Notes: a model not told the origin generated them from the letters alone. 64,000 nt of DNA from Lenzites betulinus (GCA_022264855.1 JABYQU010000004.1:248001-312000), one strand, 5' to 3'. Shown: positions 47,531 through 60,159, numbered from the stretch's first letter. Numbers and translations: made by a program.

Positions 47531-48518
47531 ATGCTCGCAGCAATCACGCCCTTCTTTCTCTTCGTCGCGTTCCTCCTCTTGCTCCTGGTCTCGCTCTCTC
47601 TGCCCATCATCAAGAGCATCTTCCTCTTCCAGCTGACCGCCAACTCCTCCGCATCGCTCCTAGACTCCTCCGCTTCCGGTCAAGTTCGTTTCGGCGTGTG
47701 GGGTTACTGCACTTCTGCAATCACGGTTGAGTGAGTACCGCGGCCTGTCTGATGTCACTGTTCCGTCAACTGACGGTATCATTTCCTCCTGTCTGCCCTG
47801 TCTCTCCGCCCTGTGATCCCACAGAGTCGTCGGCATAAACCATGAAACGGCCGGCCAGTGCTCAAGCACTCGTCTGGGCTACCAGTTCGACTCCAACGTG
47901 GCCAATGCGCTCCACGTGAGTGGCTTTTCGGACACCATCTCTCGGACCTTGAGCGCGGTGCTGGTGCTCCATCCCATTGGTATGTCGCTCCAACGGCTTC
48001 CCACCCCCATCATCCGCTCAATCCCCTGTGCTCCAGCCTGCGCCCTAGCGTTCTTGGCTCTGGTCGCATCTCTGTTCATCACCCGTCGGCGCTCTCCGCA
48101 CACCGTCTCCCGCCCTGCCGCGCTCACCACGCTGCTCGTCGGTCTTCTTGCGGCGGTGATTGCGACCGTCATCTTTCTCCTGGACGTCATCTTCGTCGCC
48201 GTCGTTCGACACAAGATCAATGATGAATCCCATGGCGTCCTGGGCCTCGGTTGGGGAAACGCGGTATGTTTCGACGTTCCCCTCATCGCGCGACTGATTC
48301 AATCACGAGGTACTGATGATCGCCCTTCATGTCCGAGCAGGTGTGGATGACGCTCGGAGCCACGATTGCCCTATGGGGCTCTGTCGTGGGCAGCAGCATG
48401 GGCCTGTGCGGTGTTGGCCGCCGATACGGCAGGTGCGTCGCGCGTCCGGTGTGCTCGCGAACGCGTCGGTCGTGTGCTAACGCGCGCGTCTGCAGCAAAC
48501 GCGTCGAGGGAAGATACT
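47531..48518 (+). CDS. SUR7/PalI/Rim9-family membrane protein
   Basis: Rim9/PalI proteins assist the ambient-pH sensor at the plasma membrane; SUR7 relatives mark eisosomes. The start at 47531 gives a hydrophobic N-terminal segment (FFLFVAFLLLLLVSLSLPII). It is followed by KSIFLFQL and then VRFGVWGYCTSAI, the Gly-x-Trp-Gly-x-Cys signature of the family's first extracellular loop. Exon 2 continues GYQFDSNVANALHVSG and SRTLSAVLVLHPI. The next exon has two helices, ACALAFLALVASLFI and TTLLVGLLAAVIATVIFLL. The last part is MTLGATIALWGSVVGSSMGL and a short basic tail (SKRVEGRY). Four introns were read. Which branch, PalI or SUR7, is not settled; the size fits either. Confidence 0.85.
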
Positions 48519-49729
48519 GAATGTTCGGCGGAAGACGTCTGACAGGTCTTCGTCGCCGCCGCCGCCGCCGAATCGAGTCTGATTCTCAGGCGGAACGTGA
48601 TACCCGGCTGATGGGCGCCACATGGTGTGTTTTCCCCTCCGCCCTCTCTTGGAGCTGTCAGCCGGAGCCCGCGCGCGCGACGATGCGGAGCTCCGACTGC
48701 TTCATCTTTGACTCTCGTGCTTCGTGCCTCTCGTTCCTGCGACAGAACATTATTCCGCCTTTCCGTCTTCCTATGTTTCACGGAGACATTGCCCTTGTCC
48801 GCAGACTGGTGTAGCCTATATCTGTATACCTTCAACATTAACGCTCTCTTCTTGTACTCTTCTTGTATACCTCGGCCACCGTGCTGTACTTCCCTCTGAC
48901 GTACTGTTCATATATCTTGTCCGCCGATGTCTGGGCTCGGCCACAGATCGACTCGGAATGTTCCACGCCCTTGCGCCGCCAATGCATCGATGTATGCCGA
49001 CCATAGTCACAAGAGCAGCGCAGCACATAGTGACTGCGTTCGCGATAAGCCTGCCCGGTCCCCGGCATCGTGATTACTTGCGGGGGTGGCTGGCAATGTA
49101 CGCGGCGTGTCCAGACCAAAATGTTCCTTGGCTTCTGCCACTGGACAGGACGAATTGGTGGGCGGGACGTCATGTAGGCTTCACTACATCTGTCGTGCAC
49201 GGTTCATGCATAACAGTACTGTTAGGATCCGGATGTGGTTGTGCTCGTGCCAAGTTACGGCCATGCAAGCCTCTTGGCCTGACAGAACGCAAATACCGCA
49301 GCAGCCCGCACTGTGCACTGTGACTGAAGCCTCCACCCCGCGCGGCGATCTCACAGCGAGTGCCGTCCTTCTCTCTCGAACATCGGCCCGAAGGCACGGT
49401 GGCAAGTCACATCCGCGCACGCTAGCTTCACATGCGAGCGCACACCGTTCGCACACAATAGATCGCGAGATGACGAAAGCCCACTACCCGAGATACAAGC
49501 CCCGCGCGCGCACGCAGCAGGGGCGCAAGCACGTACGCTATCCATGTGTGCACGCTACATAGCGCGTGAGGCCCGGCGGGCCACGAGAAGGCCCGAAGGA
49601 CGCCCCGGCGTGGGGACGCGAACCCGACGCGCTCGTATGCTCTAAACCCATGCTCGCTCGACACCCACGCGTAGGCGCAAATGAGGGGCGAGATAGGTCG
49701 AGGATAGCCCGCGGGCGGGAAGCACACGG
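48519..49729. other. Gap between convergent genes
   Basis: 3' flanks of the PalI-like gene (+) and NOP2 (-). Short frames only. No RNA gene or repeat was recognised. Confidence 0.45.
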
Positions 49730-52206
49730 TCACGCTGCGGCGGCCTCCGCCGGTGCTGCTGCTACTGGAGCAACCTTGGACCGTGGCGGGACCCTCAGGC
49801 CCTTCTGCTTCATCCGCTTGCGCTTCGTCTCTGCGGAAGCCGATATTAGCACGCGCCCAGATAGTGAGAGCCCGAACGGCAACGGCGCAGCTGCTCACCT
49901 TCGAGATACGGCTGGTCCTCGCTCTCGTCGAACGCGACCGCGACGGCCTCCACGTCCATATCCGCGCCGTCCGCCTCCGCGGCGGCCTGCGCGGGCTTGA
50001 CCTTCGCGCGGCGCTCGACCTTGAACTTGGCGACGTAGAAGCCGTCCATGTTGTGCACGTGCGGGTAGAAGCGGCGCGTGAGGCTCAGCTTGTCGCTGAA
50101 CGTCTTCCCGCGGAAGCTCGTGAAGCCCGGGCGCCCGAACTCGAGCCCGGTGTCGACGAGCTTGACGTGCGGCCGCTTGCGCAGCGCGTAGTCCACGACC
50201 GCCTCGTTCTCGTCGACCGTCACCGAGCACGTCGAGTAGACGAGGAAGCCGCCCGTCTTCGAGTCCGCCTGCACGCTGTCGATCGCGCAGAGGATGAGCT
50301 GTTTTTGGAGGTGCGAGAGGAGCGCGAAGTCGCGCTCGGACTGCGGGTCGGGCACGAGGGAATCCACATGATAGATTAGCGTCAGGGTTCGATGTATGCA
50401 TGGGCGGGGCGCGCACCTTGTTAGTCTTTACGCTCGCGTCCTTGCTTATTACACCCGTGCCGCTGCACGGCGCGTCCAGCAGGACCCTGTCGAAGCCGCC
50501 GATGACCTTGGGGAACTCCCGGCCGTCGTACGAGCACACCACGACATTCTTGCAGCCCAGCCTGTGCACGTTCGCCGTCAGACTCTTCGTCCGCGCCTTG
50601 TTCGCGTCGTTCGCGAATACGACACCGGTGTTTTGCATGAGTGCGGCCATATGCGTGGTCTTGCCGCCTGGGGCAGAAGCCATGTCGAGCACGCGCTCGC
50701 CTGGCTGCGGCGCGAGGGCGATTACGGGCAGGAACGAGGACGCGGCCTGCAACATGTAATGCCCAGCGAGGTATTCGGGCGTCGCGCCAATTGGGACGCT
50801 ACTCTCGAATACCTGCAGTCCGACGTTCGTCCACTTGCCGATGGGTTCGAGATTCACGCCGCGGTTGATCAACGCCTGCGCGAGGTCGCGTCGGCGAGTG
50901 CGTAACGTGTTCGTACGGATCGTCACAGGCCGCGGGATCTCGTTCGCTTCATAGAACTCGATTGCCTGACGAGAAGTGAGTAAGGCAGTGCGCTTCCGTG
51001 TAGATATCAGTCATACCTCCGCGACAGGGAACAACTGGAAGAGCTTCTCAGCAAGGAAGTCGTTGTAGCCATAATAGCTTGAGACGTCGGAGATGAGCGT
51101 ATGCACATATTCCGATCTTGCCCTGGAGAACGACATGTCAGAACGGTCCGACGCTCGATCAAGAAAGCAAGCTTACCGGCCCTTCGCTGCATATTTCTTG
51201 AAATTGCCCAGCACTCGTACGCACTCGCGCATCCGCCGCTGGACGGTTTGCACGTCCGGACCTCCCCTCTTCTTCTCTTCTTCCAGCTCCTCCGCGGTAG
51301 GTAATGGGGAGCCCTCCTCGCCTTCTTCGCCACCCTCACCCTCTTCGTCCATGTCAATATCGTCCGCGTCCGCCAGGTCGTCATCGCTCATCTCTCCGTC
51401 GAGCTCTGCCTGCCTAATTTCCTCGGCGTTAAGCTTGGCCTCTCGTGCTGCTGTGGCATCCAACGCGCGCGAGCGTGCCTCCATGTTTTTCATGGTGATA
51501 GGGCCGTCCTCATCTTCTTCATCACTGTCGTCCGAAGATGCATCCGAGCCAGTGGGAATAATTTTGAGAGGCCTATCGCGCTGTTTCGACTTCCTGCCCT
51601 TGGTGGGAAGCTCTGGCTCATCCTCTTCGTCCGAACCGAGGTCAAGTTCTTGCGCAGGAGCATTGAACATGTCATCACTGAGATATATGTTAGCAAAAGG
51701 GAGAGAATCAATGTCGCATGTTTTACACACTCCTCGATTTCAAGGTCATTGAGGTCGCCCTCGAAGCCAACGACCTCTTCGTCGTCGCTGCCATGGAAAA
51801 GAGACCTGCAATAGTGTCAATATCGATACACGACCCCATGACTAGCGCGCGAAACGTACTTCGCATGTGCTTGAATATCCTCGTCTTCCTCGACGTCCTC
51901 CCATCCTTCGCTGCTTCCCGCGCCCTCGTCCTGGTCTTCAAACCGGGCTTGTTTGGATTTTGTGGGTTTCGGCTTGTCGGACTTCGCCTTCGCCTCACCC
52001 TTTGCAGCGGCTTTCGGTTTCGCCAATGCAGACTTTACGGGCTTGCTCTCGCTCTCGCGAGCCTTTTTGGCGGGACGCTTGCTCGGAGCCTCGACATCGT
52101 CTGCCTTGCGCTTCCCGAGTTTCTTCTGAGACGGACGACCGGCGTTTTCCCGCGCGTCGCCCAGCGGCGAAGGGTCTCCCTGCTTGTTCTTTGCGCGGCG
52201 TCCCAT
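49730..52206 (-). CDS. NOP2: NOP2 25S rRNA (cytosine-C5) methyltransferase
   Basis: Nucleolar NOL1/NOP2/Sun-family enzyme that makes m5C in large-subunit rRNA and is needed for 60S assembly. The start at 52206 gives [17 protein letters not shown], a basic nucleolar-type N-terminus. Acidic clusters follow ([31 protein letters not shown]). The catalytic part holds [37 protein letters not shown] (SAM site), [19 protein letters not shown] and [20 protein letters not shown], with both catalytic cysteines (motifs IV and VI). [18 protein letters not shown] is near the end. The last exon is basic ([16 protein letters not shown]). About six introns were read. It is divergent from the FUN14 gene across 300 bases. 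Confidence 0.96.
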
Positions 52207-52506
52207 GTCGGTGGATAGGTGTACAGGCGAGACTAGAGGAGTACGATATGCAGAGGGCGAGCTGCAAAGACAGAAATTTCGAGCGCCCAGTGTAGATCCA
52301 AAGATGGCAAGTACGATCGAGCACGTGTGGCTGTATTTCCGCCCAAAAACGGAGCCCTAACCCTCGGTGTTATGCTTAATGACATCAACGTCGAGCAAAC
52401 CCCGGGCGTCCACAACCTTCAACTCGACTGAGTCGACGACCCTGCGCAGTCTCTAGACCTTGCGCCTCGACCAACATCGCCAGCCGGTGTCCGCTCGCTA
52501 ACCAAT
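52207..52506. promoter_or_regulatory. Shared divergent promoter, NOP2 / FUN14
   Basis: The start codons of NOP2 (52206, -) and the FUN14 gene (52507, +) are 300 bases apart and face away from each other. This is inferred from arrangement; no individual element was identified. Confidence 0.45.
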
Positions 52507-53350
52507 ATGGGCCTCTTCCCCCTCTCACCCCTTCTCTCTCGCCCAATCTTCGGTGCCGTGCATAATGGCCGCCTCGCACCCTCCAGCGGGCGATATTTTG
52601 TCCCCTCAGCGGCGCGGGGCGCTGCTCGCTACCAACATAATCTCCACAATCAACATGCAGAAACATGCAAGATTATGTGGGCCGCACATGCGATGAAAAG
52701 GCCGTCCCTACCCAGGCATCTCTTGAAGATCGGTATCTTAGGTCTAGGTCTCGGGATGACCTTCCTCGCAGCCCCGATAATTTACTGTGACCGTACGTGT
52801 AGTAATGTCTACGTCGCATACCGTCTCCGCCGGCTAAAACATATCTTTGCAGCGGTGACGTCCAAAGCTGCGTCTCCGACCGTTGTGCCCCCAGCTAGTC
52901 AAGCGAAGGCTGCATCTGTCCAGCCGTCAGCGCCGCCCCCTCCGCCCCCCTCCTCGAGCATCAGCTACCTCGAGCTCACGTTTGGCACTGTTTGCGGTGT
53001 CTGCGCGGGCGTCTTCGTAAAGAAAGGTGCGAAAGCGGTCGCTTTCGTTATGGGCGGCGTGTTCGTGCTCCTCCAGGTGAGCCATGCTCGGTTCCGATGT
53101 CCTCCGGAGGGACGAGATCTGACACACTCGCATCGCACAGTACCTCGGTTCGCTGTCGCTGGTGCGTGTTGACTGGAGTCGCACGGCCACCCGCTTCGAG
53201 AATCTGTTCTACACAAAAGATGCCTCGGGCGCGAGGAAGCCTCCGAACGTCGGCTCGCTCTTCCGCTGGATCATCGACTTCCTTACCGCCGACTTCCAGC
53301 AAAGAGCCTCGTTCGTCGCGGGCTTTGGGCTTGGCTTGCGGATCGGCTGA
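52507..53350 (+). CDS. FUN14-family mitochondrial outer-membrane protein
   Basis: FUN14/FUNDC1 proteins are small mitochondrial membrane proteins; the animal member is a mitophagy receptor. The N-terminal exon is Arg/Ser-rich (RGAARYQHNLHNQ) and fits a mitochondrial targeting region, then a helix KIGILGLGLGMTFLAAPIIY. An intron (from the GTACGT after TACTGTGACC to TTTGCAG) joins it to a Pro/Ala linker. The FUN14 domain is TFGTVCGVCAGVFVKKGAKA, VAFVMGGVFVLLQYLGSLSL and VRVDWSRTATRFENLF. A final helix lies in the C-terminal exon (ASFVAGFGLGLRIG). The start at 52507 is the first ATG in frame; a later start is possible. A fungal mitophagy role is an inference. Confidence 0.88.
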
Positions 53351-53525
53351 GCTATGGTGCAGCAGCATAGAAGAGCAAGGACGGTTCCATGTATTATATT
53401 ACAATTCCCTCCTTTAGTTCCTGTACATATTTATTCACGTTTCTGTACTTCGCTTGCCCTGTGTATATGTTCAATACAAAACATACCGACATTCGTGATA
53501 CCAATGCTTACCACATGTATGGTTC

Positions 53526-54062
53526 TCAGTTCCCGACGAGAGCCTTGATCCGCGCGATCAGCTCCTTGTCCTCTTCTTGCCCCCGCTGGTGGCCCTCACG
53601 GCCCTCCTTGAGATACCCAAACAGCTCATGCAGCACAGCCGGCAGTTCTTGGTGCTCAGCCACAGCCTGCTTCAGCTGTTTCTTCTCGGGATCCCATCCC
53701 TGCACGCTCGTCTCCTTGATCCCCCCCTCCGACGTGTGCACGAACAGCCTGTCGATCGGCTGCGAGGTCCGGTCGTGCGCGACGCGCCATGCATTCATGA
53801 ACGATCCGGTATCAGGCAGATGGGTGGCCTGCTCCGCGAGGCCCGCGAGCGCTGCGAAGTCCGCGGACTCGAGCTGCAAGACCCGCCCGCGGGCGTCCAC
53901 CGCGACGTCCGGGCGGAAGAGTGCGGCGGTGAAGCCCTCCGGATCTGCGGGTGCGTTCAGGAGCTCGGCAAGGACGAACGTGTCGCGCGCAGGGACGAAG
54001 TCGGCGCGGGAGGGATGCGGAATGGCGCGGGCGTGCCAGCCTTTGGCAGATGTGGTGGCCAT
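53526..54062 (-). CDS. Unrecognised protein, possibly longer at the N-terminus
   Basis: A single open frame from MATTSAKGWHARAIPHPS at 54062 to IKALVGN at 53526. The sequence looks globular, with segments such as DTFVLAELLNAPADPEGFT, RPDVAVDARGRVLQLES, and a charged helical end (GHQRGQEEDKELIARI). The same frame stays open upstream of 54062 and reads a hydrophobic helix (LFIALAALLGTYLLFF) followed by HTTTIRAGNNSV. An N-terminal membrane anchor, reached from an upstream exon, is therefore likely. I could not fix that start. It is convergent with the FUN14 gene. Confidence 0.62.
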   Translation of the reverse strand: MATTSAKGWHARAIPHPSRADFVPARDTFVLAELLNAPADPEGFTAALFRPDVAVDARGRVLQLESADFAALAGLAEQATHLPDTGSFMNAWRVAHDRTSQPIDRLFVHTSEGGIKETSVQGWDPEKKQLKQAVAEHQELPAVLHELFGYLKEGREGHQRGQEEDKELIARIKALVGN

Positions 54063-55542
54063 GACACTGTTGTTCCCGGCGCGGATCGTTGTTGTGTGTG
54101 GGAGCGGCGCGCTGCGGAAGAAGAGGAGGTACGTGCCGAGGAGCGCAGCGAGCGCGATGAAGAGTGTTTTGGGCGGTCCGGATGCCAGTTTGGCAGAATT
54201 GAACTTTGAAAGTGTAAGTACTGAGTAATGCAGGACGGTGGCCGTACGGCAGATGGTGGTGGTCCGTGAAAGAGGTGTTGAAACAACAGCGAAGTGAAGG
54301 ATGGCGGTTACCTTAGGTATGGACCGGGCTTGTGCGCAGGGAGCATGTACATGTGGTCATCGTTCCGAGCAGGAACCCGGCCGGTGGACTTATCGAGGTT
54401 GTCGTCATATGCACGCAGGTTCTTGGCGCGAGCCGTTCATCGCAATGTTCCGAGCTGTATCATGTCGTATGGACTATTGTCGACACATACCTCTAACTTG
54501 AGGTGGGTGTTGTATACGTATACGTAGTCGGTCATACACGAAGGATGCAAGCCGGTTGAGCTAGTCTGTGTGCTTTTGACATCCCGGACGAAGATGAGTA
54601 GGCTGTTCTGACTAAGAAGCGCCGAAACATATGCCGTTCATCGTGGCGCTAAAATCACGGAGCGCTCTTCGAGCTCGCCGCCATCACTATGTACTTCTCA
54701 CCCATGCTCACCGGGACCCATGGCGGCATTGACAATTGACAGCATCCTGTCCACTGCAACCACGAGGAGGCCATGGGAATGTCCTTGCCATTCGACCTCG
54801 TGTCTGCCTCGCAAACACACCCTGTATCCACAGGCTACTCATGAGAAGGGAATGACCGACCCTTCTTCCTGATGGATCTCCTCCGTTTGACAGGTCTTCG
54901 TGGGGATTCCGAGCCTATAAAGGCCCCGTCGCATCTCTTAGATATCTGAGTGGCTCTTCAAAGGCCGACGCGTGCATGACGGATCTCGAGGTAAGCTCAC
55001 GAGTAGTTCTACAAGCGATCATGAGCTAATTAGCGCAGCTGTTGCTGAATGTAGATATATTGTATCTCAGGGCTGCGCTGCAAGCTATGAATGCGAGACA
55101 AGATATTACGCCGCCCTGTGCGCCCAGCACGTCGTCCGTGGACGGATTCCTTCTGCGCATTGAGCTCAGACAGTGCAGAAGCAGCGCAGATCGTGTGGTT
55201 CGCTGTCCTTCCCGCAGGCGGACGACAGGATGAGCAGATAGCTTCCGGGAGTAGTACATGATCGTTACAGCGCAACAGTGAGCTTTCTGAAGGGCCTGAC
55301 AGCTGACGTACGCCAACACGGACCGCCCGATGCGCCCAGCGACAGCGGTTACTACTGCCTCAATTTTTCGCTCCCCTCTGCGTGATCGGTGGAGATACGG
55401 CAAGCGGCCTGCACCTCCCTCACGCTGCCGCTCCCCTGGCAGGGCAGTGCCCGATGTGCTAGCCGTCATATACAGGTCATAGCGTGTCTCTACGGTTCCG
55501 TCTTCCCTTCTGGTCCCCTTCCCTGTGTGGCTCATCCCAGAT
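54063..55542. other. Intergenic upstream of the DUF6533 array
   Basis: This contains the promoter of the unknown gene (-) and of the first DUF6533 gene (+). A TATAAA sits at 54916-54921, 55 bases before an ATG at 54976 (MTDLE, then a GTAAGC donor). That would be a plausible gene start, but no continuing coding sequence could be recognised after it. No other feature was seen. Confidence 0.45.
54916..54921 (+). promoter_or_regulatory. TATA box candidate
   Basis: TATAAA in GAGCCTATAAAGGCC. It is about 55 bases before the ATG at 54976 and about 620 before the first DUF6533 start, so its target is uncertain. Confidence 0.4.
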
Positions 55543-57307
55543 ATGTCAACGCCTCTGGAAGTCGCACTGGCGTCGGCCGAGTACTGGTGGGTCCCGTTTG
55601 CATATACGCGTTGTCTCGCTTACAAACATACTTACCTCTCAGGGTATACGCCGTACGATTCAATAACGCCCTGGTCCTTGTGGCATACAGTACGTCGCTT
55701 GCGCGCCACCATGCCATTTACCGCCGGAGATCATCGAGCTGATCGAGTCTGTCACCAGCGACCCTGTACTACGATTACCTGCTCACGTTCTCGGACGAGG
55801 TTGAGTACTTCTGGAAGTCAGCCAGCCTGTCGATCATATCCGTTCTCTTTGTTGTGAATCGATACCTTGGCCTCCTCGGACCATTACCCCTCTTAACAGA
55901 GTACTTTGCTAATCTCCCGGAACATGTGCGTCGCTGGTTAGCATGAGCCTGCGCACGACTTTCACTGACGCGGACTTGGTTTGATAGACGTATGTGGACG
56001 TCCACCATGTCCGGTTCCTGCAACCCTCTGATGGCAACGGGATACGCATAGATGTCGAGTGCTCCAGACGTATCACCAGGCGTATGCTTTGGCTAGCCAG
56101 GGGATCGTGGCTGGTGAGTGATATTGTTGTTGGCCCGGTGGCTATATTCACCACCAGAGCAGTGATGCTCGTAATTCGCACATACGCGTTGTACAATCGA
56201 AGTCGGCGTATTCTCTATCTCCTCGTCGGAACACATGTCTCTGGCGCCCTCGTATGCCTCGTAAGTAGCGTCAAAAGTATTCACTACCGCCGTATGACGA
56301 ACACCGGGATAGGTCGCTGTCCTCTTGAGTGTTAGCCCTGTAAACACAATCACACCCTTGCCCTTCACATACGCTGCCTGCGATCTGTCTCTCACGAACA
56401 ACCAGTACGTGCTTGGCCTACTCTTTCGGGTGCATACGATTGAACAGACCACATCCACAGAGCTAACCGTACGCTCTTCTCTTCCCAGAGATGAGTAATA
56501 TTCTTCGGCACTCACGGGTGATTAAAACAGATTTGGTCATTGCGTGGAGCGCTATGCTCTGGTTCGACACTACAATCTTCACACTGACCCTGGTGCAAGC
56601 GCTGCGGATGCGCCGCCATTTCCCAGGCGGGCTTCTCGAGGTCATGTTTCGGGATGGTCAGTATTCCCTTATGCTTCCAATTTCTACATGATAGGACAGA
56701 TTCTGACACGGTCCTCCTTCGCGAACTCTTTCTGTTCCAGGGACCGTGTACTATGGGTCAGTGCATCGCGGAGGACGCGGTGATAGCGCAGGCGTTCTGA
56801 CCTTCCGGTGACAGATTCATGGTGGCGTCCAATGTATCAAACATCATTACGTTCCTGGTAATGTCTTCCCTCACATTGCCCGCGATGATCAGAATATACT
56901 GATATGTTGCATTGAATAGATCACTCGAGTGCGTACGTTGAACAGACCCAACAGATATTCTCTAACCCCGACATTGCAGACCAACTCACCCCTGAAGGGA
57001 ATGGACACTACACTCACCAACGTGTGCGTGGGTTTCATGATCCCCTTTCTGGCATGGCGAATTTGAGCGTATTCATAGACTGTCGACAACGCTCACCTCG
57101 CGGATCATCCTCAACTTGCGCAATCCCGAGCTCCAAAAACCTCGACAGAGTCAGGGGGACGATCTCACGAGTATCTGGTATACCACGACAGCTGCGCCGG
57201 TCACAACTGCTACCACCACCACCAACACCACCACGTACGGCTGCGCATTGACAGATGCCGATACGCTCCCGGCGGAGACGCAAATCAGCGAGGTTGATAG
57301 AGTATGA
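55543..57307 (+). CDS. DUF6533-type multi-helix membrane protein, array copy A
   Basis: Family typical of agaricomycetes, function unknown; the seven-helix pattern recalls receptors. The start at 55543 (exon 55543-55586) is MSTPLEVALASAEYW. Core segments are TLYYDYLLTFSDEVEYFWKS, FVVNRYLGLLGPLPLLTEYF, CRVLQTYHQAYALASQG, VMLVIRTYALYNRSRRILYL, HLVIAWSAMLWFDTTIFTLT, MVASNVSNIITFL and TNVLSTTLTSRIILNLRNPE. Frame is kept only by three microexons: 2 nt at 55988-55989, 8 nt at 56462-56469 and 9 nt at 56920-56928. Each is flanked by AG and GT, with introns of 51-62 bases. The C-terminus is Thr-rich. The same layout in copies B and C supports the model. Minor junctions near 56260-56340 are less certain. 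Confidence 0.85.
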
Positions 57308-58494
57308 CCGGTGTCTTCCACGCGGCTGATTCCGAGCGTCGCACCAGCGAGTTTATGGATCTCGAGGTATGCGACCCGTGCGAACGATACTGTACGAATT
57401 CTCAAGTATGTAGTAGCGATGTATCCAGTGAACATGTACACTACCCCACATTACTATATACGTAAGTTTCGTTTCGTAGTGAACGCGGAACAACAGTACT
57501 AACGCACACGTTCTACAGGATAGATTGTTTTTCCTTCTAGGATGAGTGCCACACACTATATGCGGCAACTTCGGCCGCGCTTGCACTGCCAAGCCGCCGG
57601 CCGGTGGTTTCCTGGACCCATTGACAGGCCCTGCCTCACTCGTGGAGTCAGCTCGGGGTGCTGGGGTGGCATATAAGCATCTTCGCTCTCACCACCATCG
57701 CGGTAACCGCAGAAACCTGGCGGAGGCACTTGCCGAAACACATCGCAAGACGTCCGGTTCCTACATCAGCTTGACACGTCCCTCGAGGTGGCGCGTCTAG
57801 TCTGACACTGTCAGGTACGGTTATTCGACGTGGGTCGCCCAGCCCAGATTTGATCAGATCTTAGGCGGGACGGTCCCGTCGACGATCCATTCTACACCTG
57901 CAGGTCGAGCCGACCCAAACCCCCCTCGCCCTGTGCGATAGCCACATAGGCTTACACAGGACCCTGTCGACGACACTTAGCGCTCAAGAGGTGTCGTCCA
58001 ACCGCTCGCCCTGATCGACGGACGGTAGCGGGCCTGGAGATGCAAAACTGAGTATTGTATGGTACGCCGCCTCTGTTCTCAGGTCCGGGTGCGCTTCTGC
58101 GCGCGTATTCTGGGTGTGGGATCGCGGAGGTTTCGGCGTGCACACCGCCGCTGTGCTAGAGCGGCCTTTGGAAGAGCTGTTACGGCAAGCGCAAGTGCCG
58201 GAGACTTAGAGTTCGTTGCGCTGGACACTGCGGCAGGCTTCCGCCGCCACCGCGCAACCCCCCTACTTGTTCTTGTTCGCGTCCTGAGCGCCGGCGGAAA
58301 AATCTTCCATAGATGTTCAAAGAGCAGCTTGACTGATTTGCGATGGCCGAGGCCTCCTTCCATGGCCGTCCTGCCGCCCTCCCTTTCTTTCTGCGCGCTC
58401 GACGGGGGTTCTCAAAAGGCTGACGGGAACTCCCCGCAGATCTCCTACGCCCTTGTGAATCCATACCGTCTTCCTGAGGAGTGTGCAGCGCAAC
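57308..58494. other. Spacer between array copies A and B
   Basis: A TATAAG lies near 57672, too far from the copy B start (58495) to be its obvious promoter. No helix or DUF6533 segment is visible, so this does not look like a decayed fourth copy. Frames are short. Confidence 0.45.
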
Positions 58495-60159
58495 ATGTCC
58501 TCCGTAGACTCTGTAGCGTCGTACTTGTGAGTCCCCGTCGACGGCGTAGCGAAGCGGCGACGTCGCTTACCGAACCTTCTTTCCTTTTTAGTGTGTACTC
58601 CGTACGATGGGATACGTCGCTAACACTGTCCGCTCTCAGTAAGTTCGGGTCCGACCGCCCCGCCAGACACCGTTGACAGCCCAACAGCCATCCTGTACTA
58701 CGACTACGTGATGACGCTGTTTAACGAGATCGAGTACTACTGGATCCCTGCGTCGCCCTCACTCTCCTTCCTCTTGTTTGTGGTGAACCGGTATATTGGT
58801 ATTCTCGGACCTATCCCCGTGTTTTTCGAATATTTCTCCGAGGTGTCCGAACATGTGAGTGCTTCGGGCCTTGCTTGCATACTACCCCCTACTAACGAGT
58901 CTGCAGCGGTCAGTCACGACCAGCCTGAGGCACCTGCTACATACTGAAGCTTGCTCACCTGTAGATGTCGGCAGCTCCAACTGTACCATCAGATTTTCGC
59001 GATGTTGAGCCAAGCAGTCGTTGCGAGTACGTCCGTCTTGCCATAGCTCTGCATTGTCCTAGCTGTTCATGCCTCCTGTAGTTCTACTCATCCTACGAAC
59101 GTATGCGTTGTACAACTGCAGTAAACGGATGCTTGCACTGCTTATTAGCATGCATCTCGGGGGCGCCATACACTGTCTAGTACGTCACTGTTCTTCCTTC
59201 CCTCCAAAGTGCGCAAGGCTTACCCCGTTACCTCAGACTGCAGTGTTAACAAGCAAGAGTCCTTTGACCACCGAAGTCCCGCTTGGATTCCGTTATTCCC
59301 TCTGCAATCTATCACTCACAGACGACCAGTGAGTATGCCACGCTAGTGCTGCGCGTTGGACGTTAAGAGCTGACAGGTTCTATCACAATTAGAGGCGTCC
59401 GTAAGTTAGAGCCACCGTCAAGATTGCGTTGACTGACCAATCCTAGATCTCGCGTTGGCATGGAGCGCCATGTTGTGGTTCGACACGATAATATTCCTCT
59501 TAACACTGTATAAGGCAGTGCAAATGCGGAGAGAGATGTCGGGAGGGCTGTTAGCGATATTATTTCGGGATGGTGAGCTGTCTGCTTTCCCGTTACGTGA
59601 CATGTTTGCTCAACGTCTTTCTCCCCAGGGACTATATACTATGGGTAGGTACATGACGGCAGCGAACGGAGTGCCTTGGGCTCACCTTGACCCAGTATCC
59701 TGGTGGCCGTGAACATGGTCAATATCGTCACTTTCTTAGTAAGTACTATCTATGTATACATCCGCTCTCCCTGACGAATCTTCTACAGGAAACGCCGGTA
59801 AGTTCAGTTGCCCTCAACCCTCGAGTCAATGTCCCACGCAGACCCCCCGCCAGCCAAACACGCCTATGAAGGGCATGGCGACCACGATGACGAACGTGTA
59901 GGTTCCCATGAACGATAACGACAAACGTGCACTCGTTAATCTCCGCACCAGGCTCGCGGTGACCCTCACGTCTCGCCTGATGCTCAACTTGCGAGACCCA
60001 GACCTACAAAGACGTGGCCGGCACGCAGAGACGAGTCGAAACGAGGGGTGGTCCATGGGCCAATTCACCTCCAGGATGATGTCCTTCCGATTCCCGACAA
60101 CCGATATCGAGAGCCGGACGCTAGACGATCTTGGCACTTCGTGTACCTCGGACTCATGA
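58495..60159 (+). CDS. DUF6533-type multi-helix membrane protein, array copy B
   Basis: The start at 58495 (exon 58495-58526, 32 nt) gives MSSVDSVASY, spliced to VYSVRWDTSLTLSAL. Core segments are TILYYDYVMTLFNEIEYYW, LLFVVNRYIGILGPIPVFFE, CRQLQLYHQIFAMLSQAVVA, VLLILRTYALYNCSKRML, HLALAWSAMLWFDTIIFLLT, NMVNIVTFL and TNVLAVTLTSRLMLNLRDP. It ends LDDLGTSCTSDS at 60159. Microexons are CG at 58907-58908 (preceded by a perfect CTACTAAC branch site), AGGCGTCC at 59393-59400 and GAAACGCCG at 59789-59797. Flanking introns are 46-64 bases. A receptor-like role is only an inference from topology. Confidence 0.85.

Noticed and set aside
54976..55233. A gene starting MTDLE after the TATAAA at 54916
   Set aside because: After a GTAAGC donor, the possible next exon has no recognisable domain and does not match the DUF6533 first-exon pattern.
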